Positions 1-9,485 of a DNA stretch of 64,000 nt are shown here, in pieces. Position 1 is the first letter of the stretch; each line of letters begins with the position of its first letter. Source of the stretch: Magnaporthiopsis rhizophila (taxonomy: Eukaryota > Ascomycota > Sordariomycetes > Magnaporthales > Magnaporthaceae); contig PYSS01000033.1 in assembly GCA_003049465.1 (NCBI GenBank), positions 69,903-133,902 on the forward strand, read 5' to 3'. The notes beneath the pieces are model-generated. The model worked only from the letters and a program-made list of their open reading frames with translations, was not told the DNA's origin and made no database searches. Both the position numbers and the translations under genes were made by a program.

Positions 1-120
1 ACTGACCGGCAGAGCAGTGACGCGAGACGTGTTGATTGGCAGCAGATCGAGGACGGCTGGGTTTACGAGAAGGGTGGTAAAAAGTACTTCACCGCCTGGT
101 TCCCCGGAGAAACGACGTAG
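1..120 (+). CDS. 3' end of an unidentified gene (partial)
   Basis: Frame 1 is open from the left edge for 39 codons and ends at a TAG at 118-120. The tail is rich in Trp, Tyr and Lys (it contains DGWVYEKGGKKYFTAWFPG), which looks like coding sequence rather than noise. I do not recognise the family. The start and any introns lie outside the window. Confidence 0.5.
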   Translation, partial: TDRQSSDARRVDWQQIEDGWVYEKGGKKYFTAWFPGETT

Positions 121-330
121 GCTGAGGAAAGAAGGAGCACAAGGGAGGGAACAATGGCAGCAGGAGAGGATTGATAGGTGCTGGGGGTTGGCATAGTCTG
201 GCAAGCGTAAGGCACAGCCTAAGCAAAGGGAGGCTGGGTGTGGGAATTGCAGACGATGGGCTTGGCCAAGTTGGTAGATCAGGGCTTTTGCTCACGCTTG
301 CTGCTTGATGCAGCCTACCCTGCGCCCTTT

Positions 331-873
331 CTAAACACATTGCCAGCAGCGTCTAGTTTTTGAAAGGTTGGAGTCTAAGGAATACCTACTGTTGGCAATC
401 AAGGCATTGCAGACGTTCGCTCGACTAGCAAGCCTGCTTGACTGGGCTCCTGCTCTCCTGACTGGCTGACGCTGTAAATTCCTTTGAACTTTTTTTTTTA
501 TGGTACTACTTGGCCTGTTTATTTTGTGCAAAGAAAATCCCTTGACGAGAACTTTAGCAGTGACAAAGGTGCCGCCGTCGCATACCCGACGCAACCATCT
601 GGCTGTCTCACCGTCGTCGACGTACTCTTCCGCACCCAAATGCGGCCATTTTACGCCCACGGTCGCCACGTCCACTGCGCCACTCCCCAACGCCCGGACG
701 CTGGCTTGACAGCCCAATACTTGCTCCTTACTGTGATTGAGCTGCCCGACCAGCGCCTCGGCGACGGCCTCGGCCTCGTCGTCGTCGTTGCTGTTGCTGT
801 TACCGGCGCGGGCGGGCTCGGGCTTGATGAATTGCTGCTGTGTGTGGGGCTGGCCGCCTGCAACACACGCCAT
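331..873 (-). CDS. possible small hypothetical gene (180 codons)
   Basis: An ATG-initiated frame on the minus strand runs 180 codons. Residues 1 to about 115 look coding: codon third positions are mostly G or C, and a disordered Asn/Asp/Glu-rich stretch is followed by a more ordered part with EEYVDDGETARWLRRV. After about residue 120 the composition becomes basic and random, so the true 3' end may lie past an unseen intron. It would be divergent from RPS23, with about 520 bp between them. I recognise no domain, and a spurious frame cannot be excluded. Confidence 0.3.
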   Translation of the reverse strand: MACVAGGQPHTQQQFIKPEPARAGNSNSNDDDEAEAVAEALVGQLNHSKEQVLGCQASVRALGSGAVDVATVGVKWPHLGAEEYVDDGETARWLRRVCDGGTFVTAKVLVKGFSLHKINRPSSTIKKKVQRNLQRQPVRRAGAQSSRLASRANVCNALIANSRYSLDSNLSKTRRCWQCV

Positions 874-1395
874 CTCTCCCGGTGCCCGGGGACCGCTGGC
901 AGCATCCTAAACGCTGGTACGTGGGGTGTGGCGCCTGCCACGCCCGCCGCTTTTCCATAGTTTCGGGGCAAGTGCCCCGGCGTCCTCGCTTACGTTTTTT
1001 GCCCTCGTCGAATACTATGTTTATGGGCATTTGTATGTTGTTACTGCTGCCGCTGCTGCCGCTGCTTCATGCTGCAGCAGCTGCTGCTGCATGTTGCAGC
1101 ATGGAGGCTGTTAGGTTAACCGCCACGGCCGCACCATCACGGCCGCACCGCCACGGCCGCACCGCCACGGCCCCACTACCACCCCACTTTGGGCGGTCTG
1201 GGGCAAAAAAATAAACGCAGGAACGCACAATTCCTAACGTGCCTCGTTCTTTCCAATATCTTCCGGCTATCTCTCCCCAATATCTTTCGGCTGTCTCTCC
1301 AAACCTCAACACCACAACTTCGCCGCCATCGCCAACGTCGTCGCCACCGCCATCGCCATCGCCATCACCATCCGACATCGAGACATACCGTCACC
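874..1395 (+). promoter_or_regulatory. upstream region and 5' leader of RPS23
   Basis: This 520 bp stretch has no supported gene. It holds short GCC/CAC-rich repeats around 1120-1175 and a CCATCGCCATCG-type trinucleotide tract at about 1345-1372, just before the RPS23 start. C/T-rich leaders are common for ribosomal protein genes in filamentous fungi. I cannot place individual factor sites. Confidence 0.3.
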
Positions 1396-1971
1396 ATGGG
1401 CAAGGGGAAGCCAAGAGGATTGAATTCTGCGAGGAAGCTCCGGACGAACCGCCGTGAGCAGCGATGGGCTGATCTGGGCTACAAGAAGCGCGCTCTTGGC
1501 ACGGCGTTCAAGAGCAGCCCGTTTGGCGGTTCTTCTCATGCCAAGGGGATCGTTTTGGGGATGTAAATCGTCGTCCCAGCGTCGTTTTGCAGAAAAAAAC
1601 TAACAAGAATGGCGTTGTAGAGAAGATCGGCGTCGAGGCGAAGCAGCCCAACTCGGCCATCCGCAAGTGTGTGCGTGTGCAGCTCATCAAGAACGGCAAG
1701 AAGGTCACGGCTTTCGGTGAGTCAGCTTGCGAATCCGCAGATGGTGCAAGGTACGGACTGCAAACAGACAGGACTGACATGTGGACTCCCAGTGCCCAAC
1801 GACGGTTGCCTGAACTTCGTGGACGAGAACGACGAGGTGCTCCTTGCTGGATTCGGCCGCAAGGGCAAGGCCAAGGGTGACATTCCCGGTGTGCGCTTCA
1901 AGGTCGTCAAGGTCTCTGGTGTCGGTCTCCTCGCGCTGTGGAAGGAGAAGAAGGAGAAGCCCAGGTCGTGA
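1396..1971 (+). CDS. RPS23: 40S ribosomal protein S23 (uS12)
   Basis: This is uS12 of the small ribosomal subunit, which sits at the decoding centre. The exons read 1396-1558, 1621-1716 and 1793-1971, giving 145 residues, the usual length. Exon 1 has the conserved [20 protein letters not shown]. Exon 2 has [20 protein letters not shown], including the PNSA loop that contacts the codon-anticodon helix. Exon 3 ends in KEKKEKPRS and TGA. Intron 2 is canonical (GTGAGT to CAG). Intron 1 has a good branch point (CTAAC near 1600) and acceptor (TAG at 1618-1620). To keep the invariant L-E-K-I-G junction its donor must begin at 1559 with GGATGT rather than GTATGT. That is either a real non-canonical donor or a base-call error. 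Confidence 0.95.
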
Positions 1972-2556
1972 GCGGCGAATGCAATGGCTGGATCCTCTTC
2001 GCTTCACTGTCGAGGTCACTACTCGCTTTGAAAGGGAGCCCAGGTCGTGCACGGCAATGGGTCAGGGTGACATGGTAGCCTCATCATGGGTCACGTCTCC
2101 TGTCTCCTCTCTTTTTGGAAGGACGCGACCCCAGGACGTGTGTGACGAGTGATTCGGGGGACGACGATCTTGATTTCAAGTTCGTCGTCACCTGTCTCTG
2201 GTCATTTTTGGAAGGGGAGTCGAGGTCTTGGAGGGTAAATGAACTCGAGGGAAAATAGGGTCATCGGTTCGGCACACGGAGTCATTTCATTCTTTGCTTT
2301 GCTGTCCCGGGTCAGGGTCGTCGGCCTCACTGGTCGACATGGTCTACGAATAAAAAAGATCATTTTTAAAAGCAGCACACTGTGATTGCCGCGCAACCTT
2401 GAGCCGGCCATTTTGGCGCGCCGCTCGAAGCCACGCTCATATCGGGCTGGGGAACGATGTGTTTTCGTGGCTGCTCATTTCTATGATATTGTACAGGCAG
2501 TTGCTCGTTTCCACGTGTTCTACAGGCAGCCATGTCTTATGTTGGACAGCGACAGA
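1972..2556. other. intergenic, convergent 3' ends of RPS23 and COQ2
   Basis: No gene is supported here. The first 130 bases echo the RPS23 tail: CCAGGTCGTG occurs at 1961-1970 (the stop) and again near 2040, with GGTCAGGGT words repeated further on. This suggests small local duplications in the 3' UTR. Confidence 0.5.
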
Positions 2557-3819
2557 TCAAGTGTCTTGAGCGGTCCCGGTCCAGTTCCTCGCCATGTAGC
2601 GAACACCATAGTCAATGGCCAAGCCAGCTGCAATAGCTCCTCCGGTGATCCAGCAGCCATTGACAAACCACCACCAACAATCCTTGACGCTCTTGAGGTT
2701 CACCCGCTTGATCATGAGGCCGAGGGTGACTGCGGCGCCTCCGCAGCTCCCGATGAAAAAGGCCGGTCCCGCGCCGGCGGCAACACCTGCCCCGGCAAGG
2801 AGACCAATCTGGACGGCAGCCAGACCGCTGAGCACCTGTTTCGTCTGCGCGTCGTGCTTCAGCGCGATGCTCTTGATGCCCGCCTTGGCGTCATCCTTGA
2901 TGTCCATGTGGGCGTAGATCATGTCGTACAGCACCGTCCACGCGACGTTTGAGCTGTAGAGGAGACCCATGACAGCCAGGGCCGAGCTGTTGGACAGCAC
3001 ATCGACGCCCAGAGCCGGGAAGCCCATGATGGCGCCCCAGGAGAATGTGAGGCCCAGGACGAACTGCGGGTAGTAGGTGACCCTCTTGGCCAGCGGGTAT
3101 CCCGCGACCAAGATCAAGCTGGGGACGGCATAGAAGAAGCAGGAGGCCGGGAACTGCAGCAGAACGGCCAGGCCCGTGAGAAGCTGGGCGCCCGTGAACA
3201 CGAGGCCTTGGAACGGGGTGACGGCGCCGCGCGCGATGGGCCGCAGCCGGGTCCGGGCGACGTGGGGGTCCAGGTTGCGGTCCCAGAGGTCGTTGATGGT
3301 GCAGCCGGCGCCGCGCATGATCAGGGCGCCGGCGAAGAAGAGGAAGCTCGTCCCGACGACGGAGCCCGGGTCGGCCATCGGGGTGGCTATAGGGGCGGCC
3401 ATGAGGGTCGAGAACAGCGTGGGGAAGAAGAGGTAGTAGGTCCCCGCGGGCTTGTCGATGCGGATCAGCTCGGCGTATGGCACCCATGCGGCCGGGAGAC
3501 GCGATAGGATCCATGACTTTGGCGGTGCCGGGGCCGAGTCCGGGGCGGTGCTGATGGCGATCGGCTCGAGGCCTGGCGGTCTCGGCGGAGACGCCGGGTT
3601 GACAGCTGGTGGGAGCGGGGCAAGGACAGTCTTGGAAGCGTGATAACAAGACAGGCCTACTGTGCGCGGGCTAGGATTCCTCTGTCCAAATATGCTTGTA
3701 TGCCTCGTTCCGGCCCCTCTGGCCGTCAAGTTTGCGCTCGCCCGCGAACGTGAGACCAGCCCAAGCTGCCTCAGGGTGGGCATGGCTGTCTTGATGCCGC
3801 ACAGGGTGACAGCTCCCAT
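2557..3819 (-). CDS. COQ2: 4-hydroxybenzoate polyprenyltransferase, mitochondrial (COQ2)
   Basis: A UbiA-family integral membrane prenyltransferase that attaches the polyprenyl chain to 4-hydroxybenzoate, the second committed step of ubiquinone synthesis in the inner mitochondrial membrane. There is a single exon of 420 codons from the ATG at 3819. A second in-frame ATG at 3783 would give 408. The N-terminus is basic and rich in Ser and Ala, as expected of a presequence. Both Asp-rich motifs are present: NDLWDRNLD at about residues 176-184 and DIKDDAKAG at about 306-314. These bind the Mg-diphosphate of the substrates. Hydrophobic segments follow in UbiA order. It is transcribed away from the JmjC gene, with which it shares a 660 bp upstream region. 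Confidence 0.93.
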   Translation of the reverse strand: MGAVTLCGIKTAMPTLRQLGLVSRSRASANLTARGAGTRHTSIFGQRNPSPRTVGLSCYHASKTVLAPLPPAVNPASPPRPPGLEPIAISTAPDSAPAPPKSWILSRLPAAWVPYAELIRIDKPAGTYYLFFPTLFSTLMAAPIATPMADPGSVVGTSFLFFAGALIMRGAGCTINDLWDRNLDPHVARTRLRPIARGAVTPFQGLVFTGAQLLTGLAVLLQFPASCFFYAVPSLILVAGYPLAKRVTYYPQFVLGLTFSWGAIMGFPALGVDVLSNSSALAVMGLLYSSNVAWTVLYDMIYAHMDIKDDAKAGIKSIALKHDAQTKQVLSGLAAVQIGLLAGAGVAAGAGPAFFIGSCGGAAVTLGLMIKRVNLKSVKDCWWWFVNGCWITGGAIAAGLAIDYGVRYMARNWTGTAQDT

Positions 3820-4478
3820 GTGCCAGAATGGGAAGGTTATAGGAATCGAGGTCAGCAAATTGTATCTTGTATCATCAAAGCGTCTATCAGCTACCTCGCT
3901 TCTATGTGTTGATGGGCTCCCGTGTGCATATCACAGATCCGAGACAGGATTCTTCAACGGCGCTAGGAAAAAATGGTCAGGTATACAGCGCGCCCTGTTC
4001 TAGCCACCTTCACCAAATTCCCCGTAGGCCCCGCGGGCTCAGGCAGTCACGACGAAAATCTCAGATCCATCATCCCAATCTCTTCTCGAACCTCTAGGTA
4101 CCATACAATTCACTACAAGTTTGCGTGCGGCGCCGCAAATTGTCACGTCCTCGCTTGTTGGCCACGGGGCAGGCGTCTAATTGGCTTATTGGACCAAGCT
4201 CCGGTGGACCCGAGCAGGATGACTAAAAATAATTGAGAGTTGAGCCCTTTTCTAGTAGTGGTGCCAACTCTGTTTAATTTTTGGTTGCGTCCCTGGCTCC
4301 TAGAGTGGTCCATGCATTCGCTTTATCAAGACGCGCTTCGATTATCGGGGCGCGCTCGCAGCCAATAATTCTTCCCCGCCAAAGTCTTGCATCATCCCGT
4401 TTGCGCAACTCGCCAACGCCGTCTTCCTACGGCTGGCTTCGTAGCGACTGATAGGCGCGGCCGGCGCATCCGCACAAA
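3820..4478. promoter_or_regulatory. shared upstream region of COQ2 and the JmjC gene
   Basis: A divergent intergenic region with no supported gene. It contains a MITE-like element (4222-4310) that ends about 170 bp before the JmjC start codon. I see no clear TATA box. Confidence 0.4.
4222..4310. mobile_element. MITE-like foldback repeat, copy 1
   Basis: The ends fold on each other: TAAAAATAATTGAGAGTTG on the left is an imperfect inverted match of CAACTCTGTTTAATTTTT on the right, with a short spacer. A second diverged copy lies at 63255-63336 with the same left arm, spacer (CTTTTCT..GTGG) and right arm. Two copies plus inverted ends suggest a small non-autonomous DNA element. No target duplication could be fixed by eye. 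Confidence 0.55.
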
Positions 4479-7400
4479 ATGCCGAGCTCCACGCACCCCC
4501 AGGCAAAGTTCGACCCGATACCGCCGGACCTCGATCTCGATGCCCTCGTGGAGAACACGCCAAACTTCGAATGGGTCTTGCGAGTGCCGGCTGCTAAAAT
4601 CCACCGGCTCGGACCCCAGGGCTTCGAGAAGCTCGTCCTTCTCCATGTCATCCTCGGTGGAAGACCGCTGGTCATCGAGAAATGGAACGACCGGCTGCCT
4701 CGCTCCGTCTTCAGCGCGCAATGGCTCGAGGCGATGTACGACAAGAAGGAGGAGGCTGTGCGCGACATCGGGTCGCAGTCCGACATGCGCATGACCATCG
4801 GCCACTACCTCCGGTCGATGAAGCAGCTGACGAACCAATGGACCCCTTCCAACTTTCGCGACGAGCGCCGCCAGAGGCTGTATCTCAAGGATATCGACTG
4901 CCCGCCAGAGTGGCACGACCGTCTGCAAAAGATCCTGCCCGCCAACGTCTTCTACATGAACGACAACATCGACCAGAGGAGCCGCCAGCCCGACCCCGAC
5001 TCTTTCGAGGACCGCAGCATCGCCCCATCTGGCGACCTCATGAGCTCTCTTCCCGAAGAAATGCGCGCCCAGAATCTCATGTGCTACATCGGCCACGAAG
5101 GCACCTACACGCCTGCTCACCGTGAGATGTGCGCGAGCCTGGGACAGAACATCATGGTCGAGGCCTCCACCGACGAAAACGGCGAGAAGCCGGGAAGCTC
5201 GGTGTGGTTCATGACCGAGACCAAGGACCGAGAGGTTGTCAAGGAGTTCTTCCTCTCCATGCTGGGCCACGACATCGAGATCGAGAAGCACTTTGCCCAG
5301 ATCAACGCATGGAAGAAGGCAACCTTTCCCGTCTATGTCGTCGAGCAGAGGGTCGGAGATTTTATTCTTGTCCCTCCTCTGGCTCCCCATCAAGTCTGGA
5401 ACCGCGGCACGCGCACGATGAAGGTTGCGTGGAACCGTACAACCGTCGAGACGCTCGAAATGGCTCTCCACGAAGCCCTGCCCAAGGCGAGACTTGTCTG
5501 CCGCGACGAGCAGTACAAAAACAAGGCCATCATCTACTACAGCCTCAAAAAGTACTACAAGGACCTCCGCAGCATGGAGGAGAATCACGACATGGGCTGG
5601 CTCGACATTGGCCGAGATATCATGCGTAATTCGGCCAGATCCAAGCAGATGATGCAGGACTTCAAGAAGCTGTTTGCCCTCTTTACCGAGATTCTGGTGG
5701 GCGAGATGTTTGGGCACAAGGAGACGGACGTCGAGTTCATCGAGTTCGACTCCAACATCACATGCTCCTACTGCCGTGCCAACATCTTCAACCGCTTCCT
5801 TACATGCAAGCACTGCGTTCGGATGCTCGTCAACGGCGACGAGGATACATACGACGTTTGCATGGAGTGCTACACCATGGGCCGGTCGTGCGTCTGCACC
5901 TCCAACCTCACCTGGTGCGAGCAGTGGGACTGGGCCGAGCTGGTCGACAACTACGAGACTTGGCGCACAATGATCATCACCGACGATGGATACGTCGACA
6001 TCAACAGCTCGCCGCTCCCGCTCGAGATTGCTCGGAGGAAGACGAACAAGAAATCGGTCGCCCAGATTTGTCAGGAGCAGCTTCGCAGGCGTCCATTCAA
6101 AGACATCACAAAGGTCGACGAGCCCGAGGTGGCAGAGCCGTCCGACGTCGAGGTCGACGAAGAGGGACGGCCGGTCAAAAAGAAGAAGGGCCGCAAGAAG
6201 AAGAAGGGCGAAATCTACCGGTGCCACGTGTGCTGCCACAAGGACAACACGTTCCGCCTTGCCTTTTGCTCGAACCAGGGCTGTACCGAGGCATACTGCT
6301 ACGGAACGCTCTATAGGGCTTTTGATATGATGCCACAAGACGTCATGGCAACCGAAAAGTGGAAATGCCCCAGGTGCACCGGGATCTGCAACTGCGGCGG
6401 CTGCCGGAGGCTCGGAACAACAACGCCCTACACCCCCAAGAACACCCTCCTCGGTCACGACACCAAGCGGATTGCTGACGACAGGAGCATCGAACTATTG
6501 GTCGACTTCCGCATTCACAATCTCAACTGGCTCAAGGCGACTGGAGAAGAGGGTAGGAGCCAAGACTCGCGCCGCATGCAAAGATTGAAAGAACAGGCGG
6601 AAGCGGACAAGGCCAGTTCGAGCCGGGCGGGTGCCGATCCACTGGCACCTGCTGAGGACGCGGTGCAACAACCGGCGACGAACGGCTACGGAGACCAAAG
6701 CAACATCCTGGGCGGTGCTCCTGCCGAAGGCCCGGCGGGTGAACAGACACATGGAGCGGACGACACCACACTCGCCGATCTGGCGGACCAGTCTGCTTTT
6801 GCCGACACATCGGCCTACCCTGAGCAGGCAGGTGGCCACGACAGGATGCTGGGCCTGGCTTACTACCAGCAGGACGACAGCCCCGACAAGATTCTGTTCG
6901 ATGAGTACGAGATGTTCTCGGCCGAGGATCTGCAACAGGAGGAGCAGTCCGAGTTTCTCAAGAAATCGCTACGGGCCGCCAAACGGAGAGCTAGGCAGCT
7001 GGACGATAACGATCCAGACTTCCAAGGACCCCGTTTGCATAAGCGCAAGAAGCCCAGGATGGACAAGGACGTTGCTGCTCTCTATCACGCCATGGTGGAC
7101 CCGACTTTGACGGATGACGTTACGATGGGAGGCGCCAATGAGGCGGGCGAGGGCATAGCTGCCGGCCCCTCGGACACAGTTCCCGGCGAACTGGGTGAGG
7201 ATGAAAACGATATTGATAGGCAGTATCTGCCGTACGAGCCGAACCAGCCCACTCTCCGCCATGCCAGACCGTCGGTCTCATACCTGGAACCGGAAATCAA
7301 CCCAGAAGATGAGTTTAACGAGATTACGGTTCCGAGACGGCAAGGTCCGGACGGAGTCGGCAGCATGGATCCGATGGATCTCGCTGCTGGTGCTTTGAGG

Positions 7401-8798
7401 ACTCTGACTGGCGAAGGCTCCGCTCAACCTCCCCGCCGTCGTCCTGGGAGACCCAAGGGGCCACGAATTTCGGAGCGCCCAGCGCCAGCGGTCGAAAAGG
7501 AGCCAGAGCCGCGGCCCCGCCAGTCACGGACCTCACTCCTCGCTAGCAAGGGACTGGACAGGATCCCTCGTCCCGATGAAGACCAGGACGGAGATGCTGA
7601 TGATGTACAAGAAACCTCGGAGTTGCTTGCTGCGGAGCTTGATGACCCCGAGAGCCGGCGTCCTGCTCGCCCGGAGACCAGCACACCAGCGCAGCCTAGG
7701 CGGCGAGGCCGGCCACCGAAGCAGAGATCCGTTACGGATACGCCAGACTCGGCGTCTCGAGACAACCAGCAGGCTCCTTTACGCTCGGCCGAACCGAAGT
7801 TCTTGTCCATGAAGGAGCGTATGGCTCTCAAGGGAAAGAAGTTCAGGATCAAGGCAAGCAAGGCATCCGGTTCTGTAGCGACAACGTCTGGCTCCGCGTC
7901 CGTGGCGGAGAAGCCAGGCCCTGGGGCGACGGCTGGTCGAGTCGAGCAGCAGCAAGATCAGCAGCCCCAAGACCAGCCCCAGGAGCCCAAGGATCAGCCG
8001 GAGCGGCAGTCTGAGCAGTCTGAGCAGCGGCCCGAGGAACCCTCTGTGGAGCAGCCACAAGAACTGTCTGTGGAACAGCCAGAGGAGCGACCCGAGTCGC
8101 CCGAGCAGCCCGAGAAGCAGGTCGAGATTGCGAAACCCCGGCGTCGCGGAAGGCCGCCTCGGGCTAGCCAGACCAACCTAAGGGAGCAGCCCACGGCGCA
8201 GCCAACGGAGCGCCGGCCTCGTGGTAGGCCGCCCCGGGCTAGCCAAACCCACCTAACCGAGCAGCCCAAGGCCCAGCAGCCAGAGGGCCAACCTCAGCAG
8301 CGTCGGCCCCGAGGCAGGCCGCGCAAGGACGCTAGCCGTGGCGATGACGATGGCGACTTTATGTCTCGATCGGGGGAGCAGACGTCCTCGCGGGAGCAAA
8401 CGTCTTCACACGAGCCCAGTCGAGAAACTTCGGCCACCAACGGCGTCGAGCCTCAACACAGCCTGGGTCCGAGCGTCGTGGAGCCGGTCGCTGCGCCGTC
8501 TCGCCCCTCGCAGGCGGCCGCTCCTCCCCGCCCTCCTGCTCCTCCTTCCGCTGCCAAGGGACCTACCGTAGTCAGGCTCGGAGATACGGACTCCGAGTCC
8601 GACGGCGGCATGTTTGTCGACGACCACGGCTTTGACGATCCCGAGTCCGACAACGATTCCGACGACGACGACATTCCCGCCTACAAGCCAGTCTTTACTG
8701 CGCACGGAGGCCGTGCCGGGGTGCTCACCAGGGACGGACCGCGCGGCGGACCTCCTCAGCGCGCCCGCGGCATCCGGGGCGGCCTCGGTGCGCACTGA
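4479..8798 (+). CDS. JmjC-domain chromatin protein with 4CXXC zinc finger and five AT-hooks
   Basis: A single exon of 1,439 residues. The JmjC fold spans about residues 150-350. The Fe(II) ligands are His214 and Glu216 (in PAHREMC) and His304 (in APHQVW), so dioxygenase activity is plausible. A Cys-rich segment follows at about 429-476 (CSYCRAN...CKHC...CMEC...CVC). A zf-4CXXC_R1-type finger is at about 582-645 (CHVCCH...CPRCTGICNCGGCRR). The C-terminal half is disordered and Gln/Pro/Glu-rich with five GRP-core AT-hooks at about 985, 1074, 1221, 1245 and 1276, then an acidic tail. The likely role is nuclear: an AT-rich-DNA-tethered histone lysine demethylase or related chromatin regulator. 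Substrate specificity cannot be read from sequence. The start is the first ATG (4479). Confidence 0.9.
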   Translation: MPSSTHPQAKFDPIPPDLDLDALVENTPNFEWVLRVPAAKIHRLGPQGFEKLVLLHVILGGRPLVIEKWNDRLPRSVFSAQWLEAMYDKKEEAVRDIGSQSDMRMTIGHYLRSMKQLTNQWTPSNFRDERRQRLYLKDIDCPPEWHDRLQKILPANVFYMNDNIDQRSRQPDPDSFEDRSIAPSGDLMSSLPEEMRAQNLMCYIGHEGTYTPAHREMCASLGQNIMVEASTDENGEKPGSSVWFMTETKDREVVKEFFLSMLGHDIEIEKHFAQINAWKKATFPVYVVEQRVGDFILVPPLAPHQVWNRGTRTMKVAWNRTTVETLEMALHEALPKARLVCRDEQYKNKAIIYYSLKKYYKDLRSMEENHDMGWLDIGRDIMRNSARSKQMMQDFKKLFALFTEILVGEMFGHKETDVEFIEFDSNITCSYCRANIFNRFLTCKHCVRMLVNGDEDTYDVCMECYTMGRSCVCTSNLTWCEQWDWAELVDNYETWRTMIITDDGYVDINSSPLPLEIARRKTNKKSVAQICQEQLRRRPFKDITKVDEPEVAEPSDVEVDEEGRPVKKKKGRKKKKGEIYRCHVCCHKDNTFRLAFCSNQGCTEAYCYGTLYRAFDMMPQDVMATEKWKCPRCTGICNCGGCRRLGTTTPYTPKNTLLGHDTKRIADDRSIELLVDFRIHNLNWLKATGEEGRSQDSRRMQRLKEQAEADKASSSRAGADPLAPAEDAVQQPATNGYGDQSNILGGAPAEGPAGEQTHGADDTTLADLADQSAFADTSAYPEQAGGHDRMLGLAYYQQDDSPDKILFDEYEMFSAEDLQQEEQSEFLKKSLRAAKRRARQLDDNDPDFQGPRLHKRKKPRMDKDVAALYHAMVDPTLTDDVTMGGANEAGEGIAAGPSDTVPGELGEDENDIDRQYLPYEPNQPTLRHARPSVSYLEPEINPEDEFNEITVPRRQGPDGVGSMDPMDLAAGALRTLTGEGSAQPPRRRPGRPKGPRISERPAPAVEKEPEPRPRQSRTSLLASKGLDRIPRPDEDQDGDADDVQETSELLAAELDDPESRRPARPETSTPAQPRRRGRPPKQRSVTDTPDSASRDNQQAPLRSAEPKFLSMKERMALKGKKFRIKASKASGSVATTSGSASVAEKPGPGATAGRVEQQQDQQPQDQPQEPKDQPERQSEQSEQRPEEPSVEQPQELSVEQPEERPESPEQPEKQVEIAKPRRRGRPPRASQTNLREQPTAQPTERRPRGRPPRASQTHLTEQPKAQQPEGQPQQRRPRGRPRKDASRGDDDGDFMSRSGEQTSSREQTSSHEPSRETSATNGVEPQHSLGPSVVEPVAAPSRPSQAAAPPRPPAPPSAAKGPTVVRLGDTDSESDGGMFVDDHGFDDPESDNDSDDDDIPAYKPVFTAHGGRAGVLTRDGPRGGPPQRARGIRGGLGAH

Positions 8799-9485
8799 CG
8801 GAACGGGGAACGGTCATACTTGGGTGGTTTGAGCTCTCTCAATGGTTATCACGGAAATTCGTGTAGGGTGGGACTGCTCCTCTCTTCTTGGTTGACAGGA
8901 ACGTCGGTGGTTTGGTGTTTTTTTTTTTTTTTCTCTCGCAGTTTTCCATGTAGTGATACCTCTCAGTGCATTGTGTGCCCGAAAGGCACCGCGCTGTTGT
9001 TCTTGATAAATCTACCCCGCGTCAAGTGGACGGTTCCATTGACCTCAAGCTAGGGGATCAATGTCTTTCTTTAGGCAGATAGGTAGATACGACCTTATGC
9101 CGCATGACGGATATCATTCAGCATCTGATACTCTCCTTTGAGCTGTGCTGCGTGCTGCAAGTCTCTATCTAGCTAGGTAGGCAGATAAAGATGACCCCAA
9201 TCTGTATGACGGATATCGTTCAGCCTCTGGTACTCTCCTTTGAGCTGAGCTGCGTGCTGCATATTTTGAATAAGACCCTGGAAACCTCGGCGTGCCAGCC
9301 AGCTCCAGTGAGCGTTCGCCTGTTGTTTCATATCATATCATACACGCCGTAGCCATCTGTTTTTTGCGCCCTCCATTCCGCCGAACTGACAGACGACACG
9401 AACGGACAAGTTCCATCTCTTTCTGATGCCCGCCCGAGTCCGACCAGTCCAGTCCAGTCCAGGTACCATGTATCAAACGCCCCGT
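8799..9485. other. intergenic, with poly-T and a tandem duplication
   Basis: 3' flanks of the convergent JmjC and small mitochondrial genes. It holds a T-rich tract at about 8918-8935 and a two-copy direct repeat at 9072-9261. No gene is seen. Confidence 0.5.
9072..9261. repeat. two-copy tandem duplication, period about 105 bp
   Basis: Copy 1 (about 9072-9159) and copy 2 (about 9177-9261) both start TAGGCAGATA. They share ATGACGGATATC(A/G)TTCAGC and then CTCTCCTTTGAGCTG and GCTGCGTGCTGCA, with scattered substitutions. The divergence implies an old duplication. Confidence 0.8.

Noticed and set aside
4392..6458. 688-codon open frame on the minus strand
   Set aside because: It lies antisense to the JmjC coding region, is rich in Leu/Val/Asp as a mirror of its codons, and has no domain of its own.
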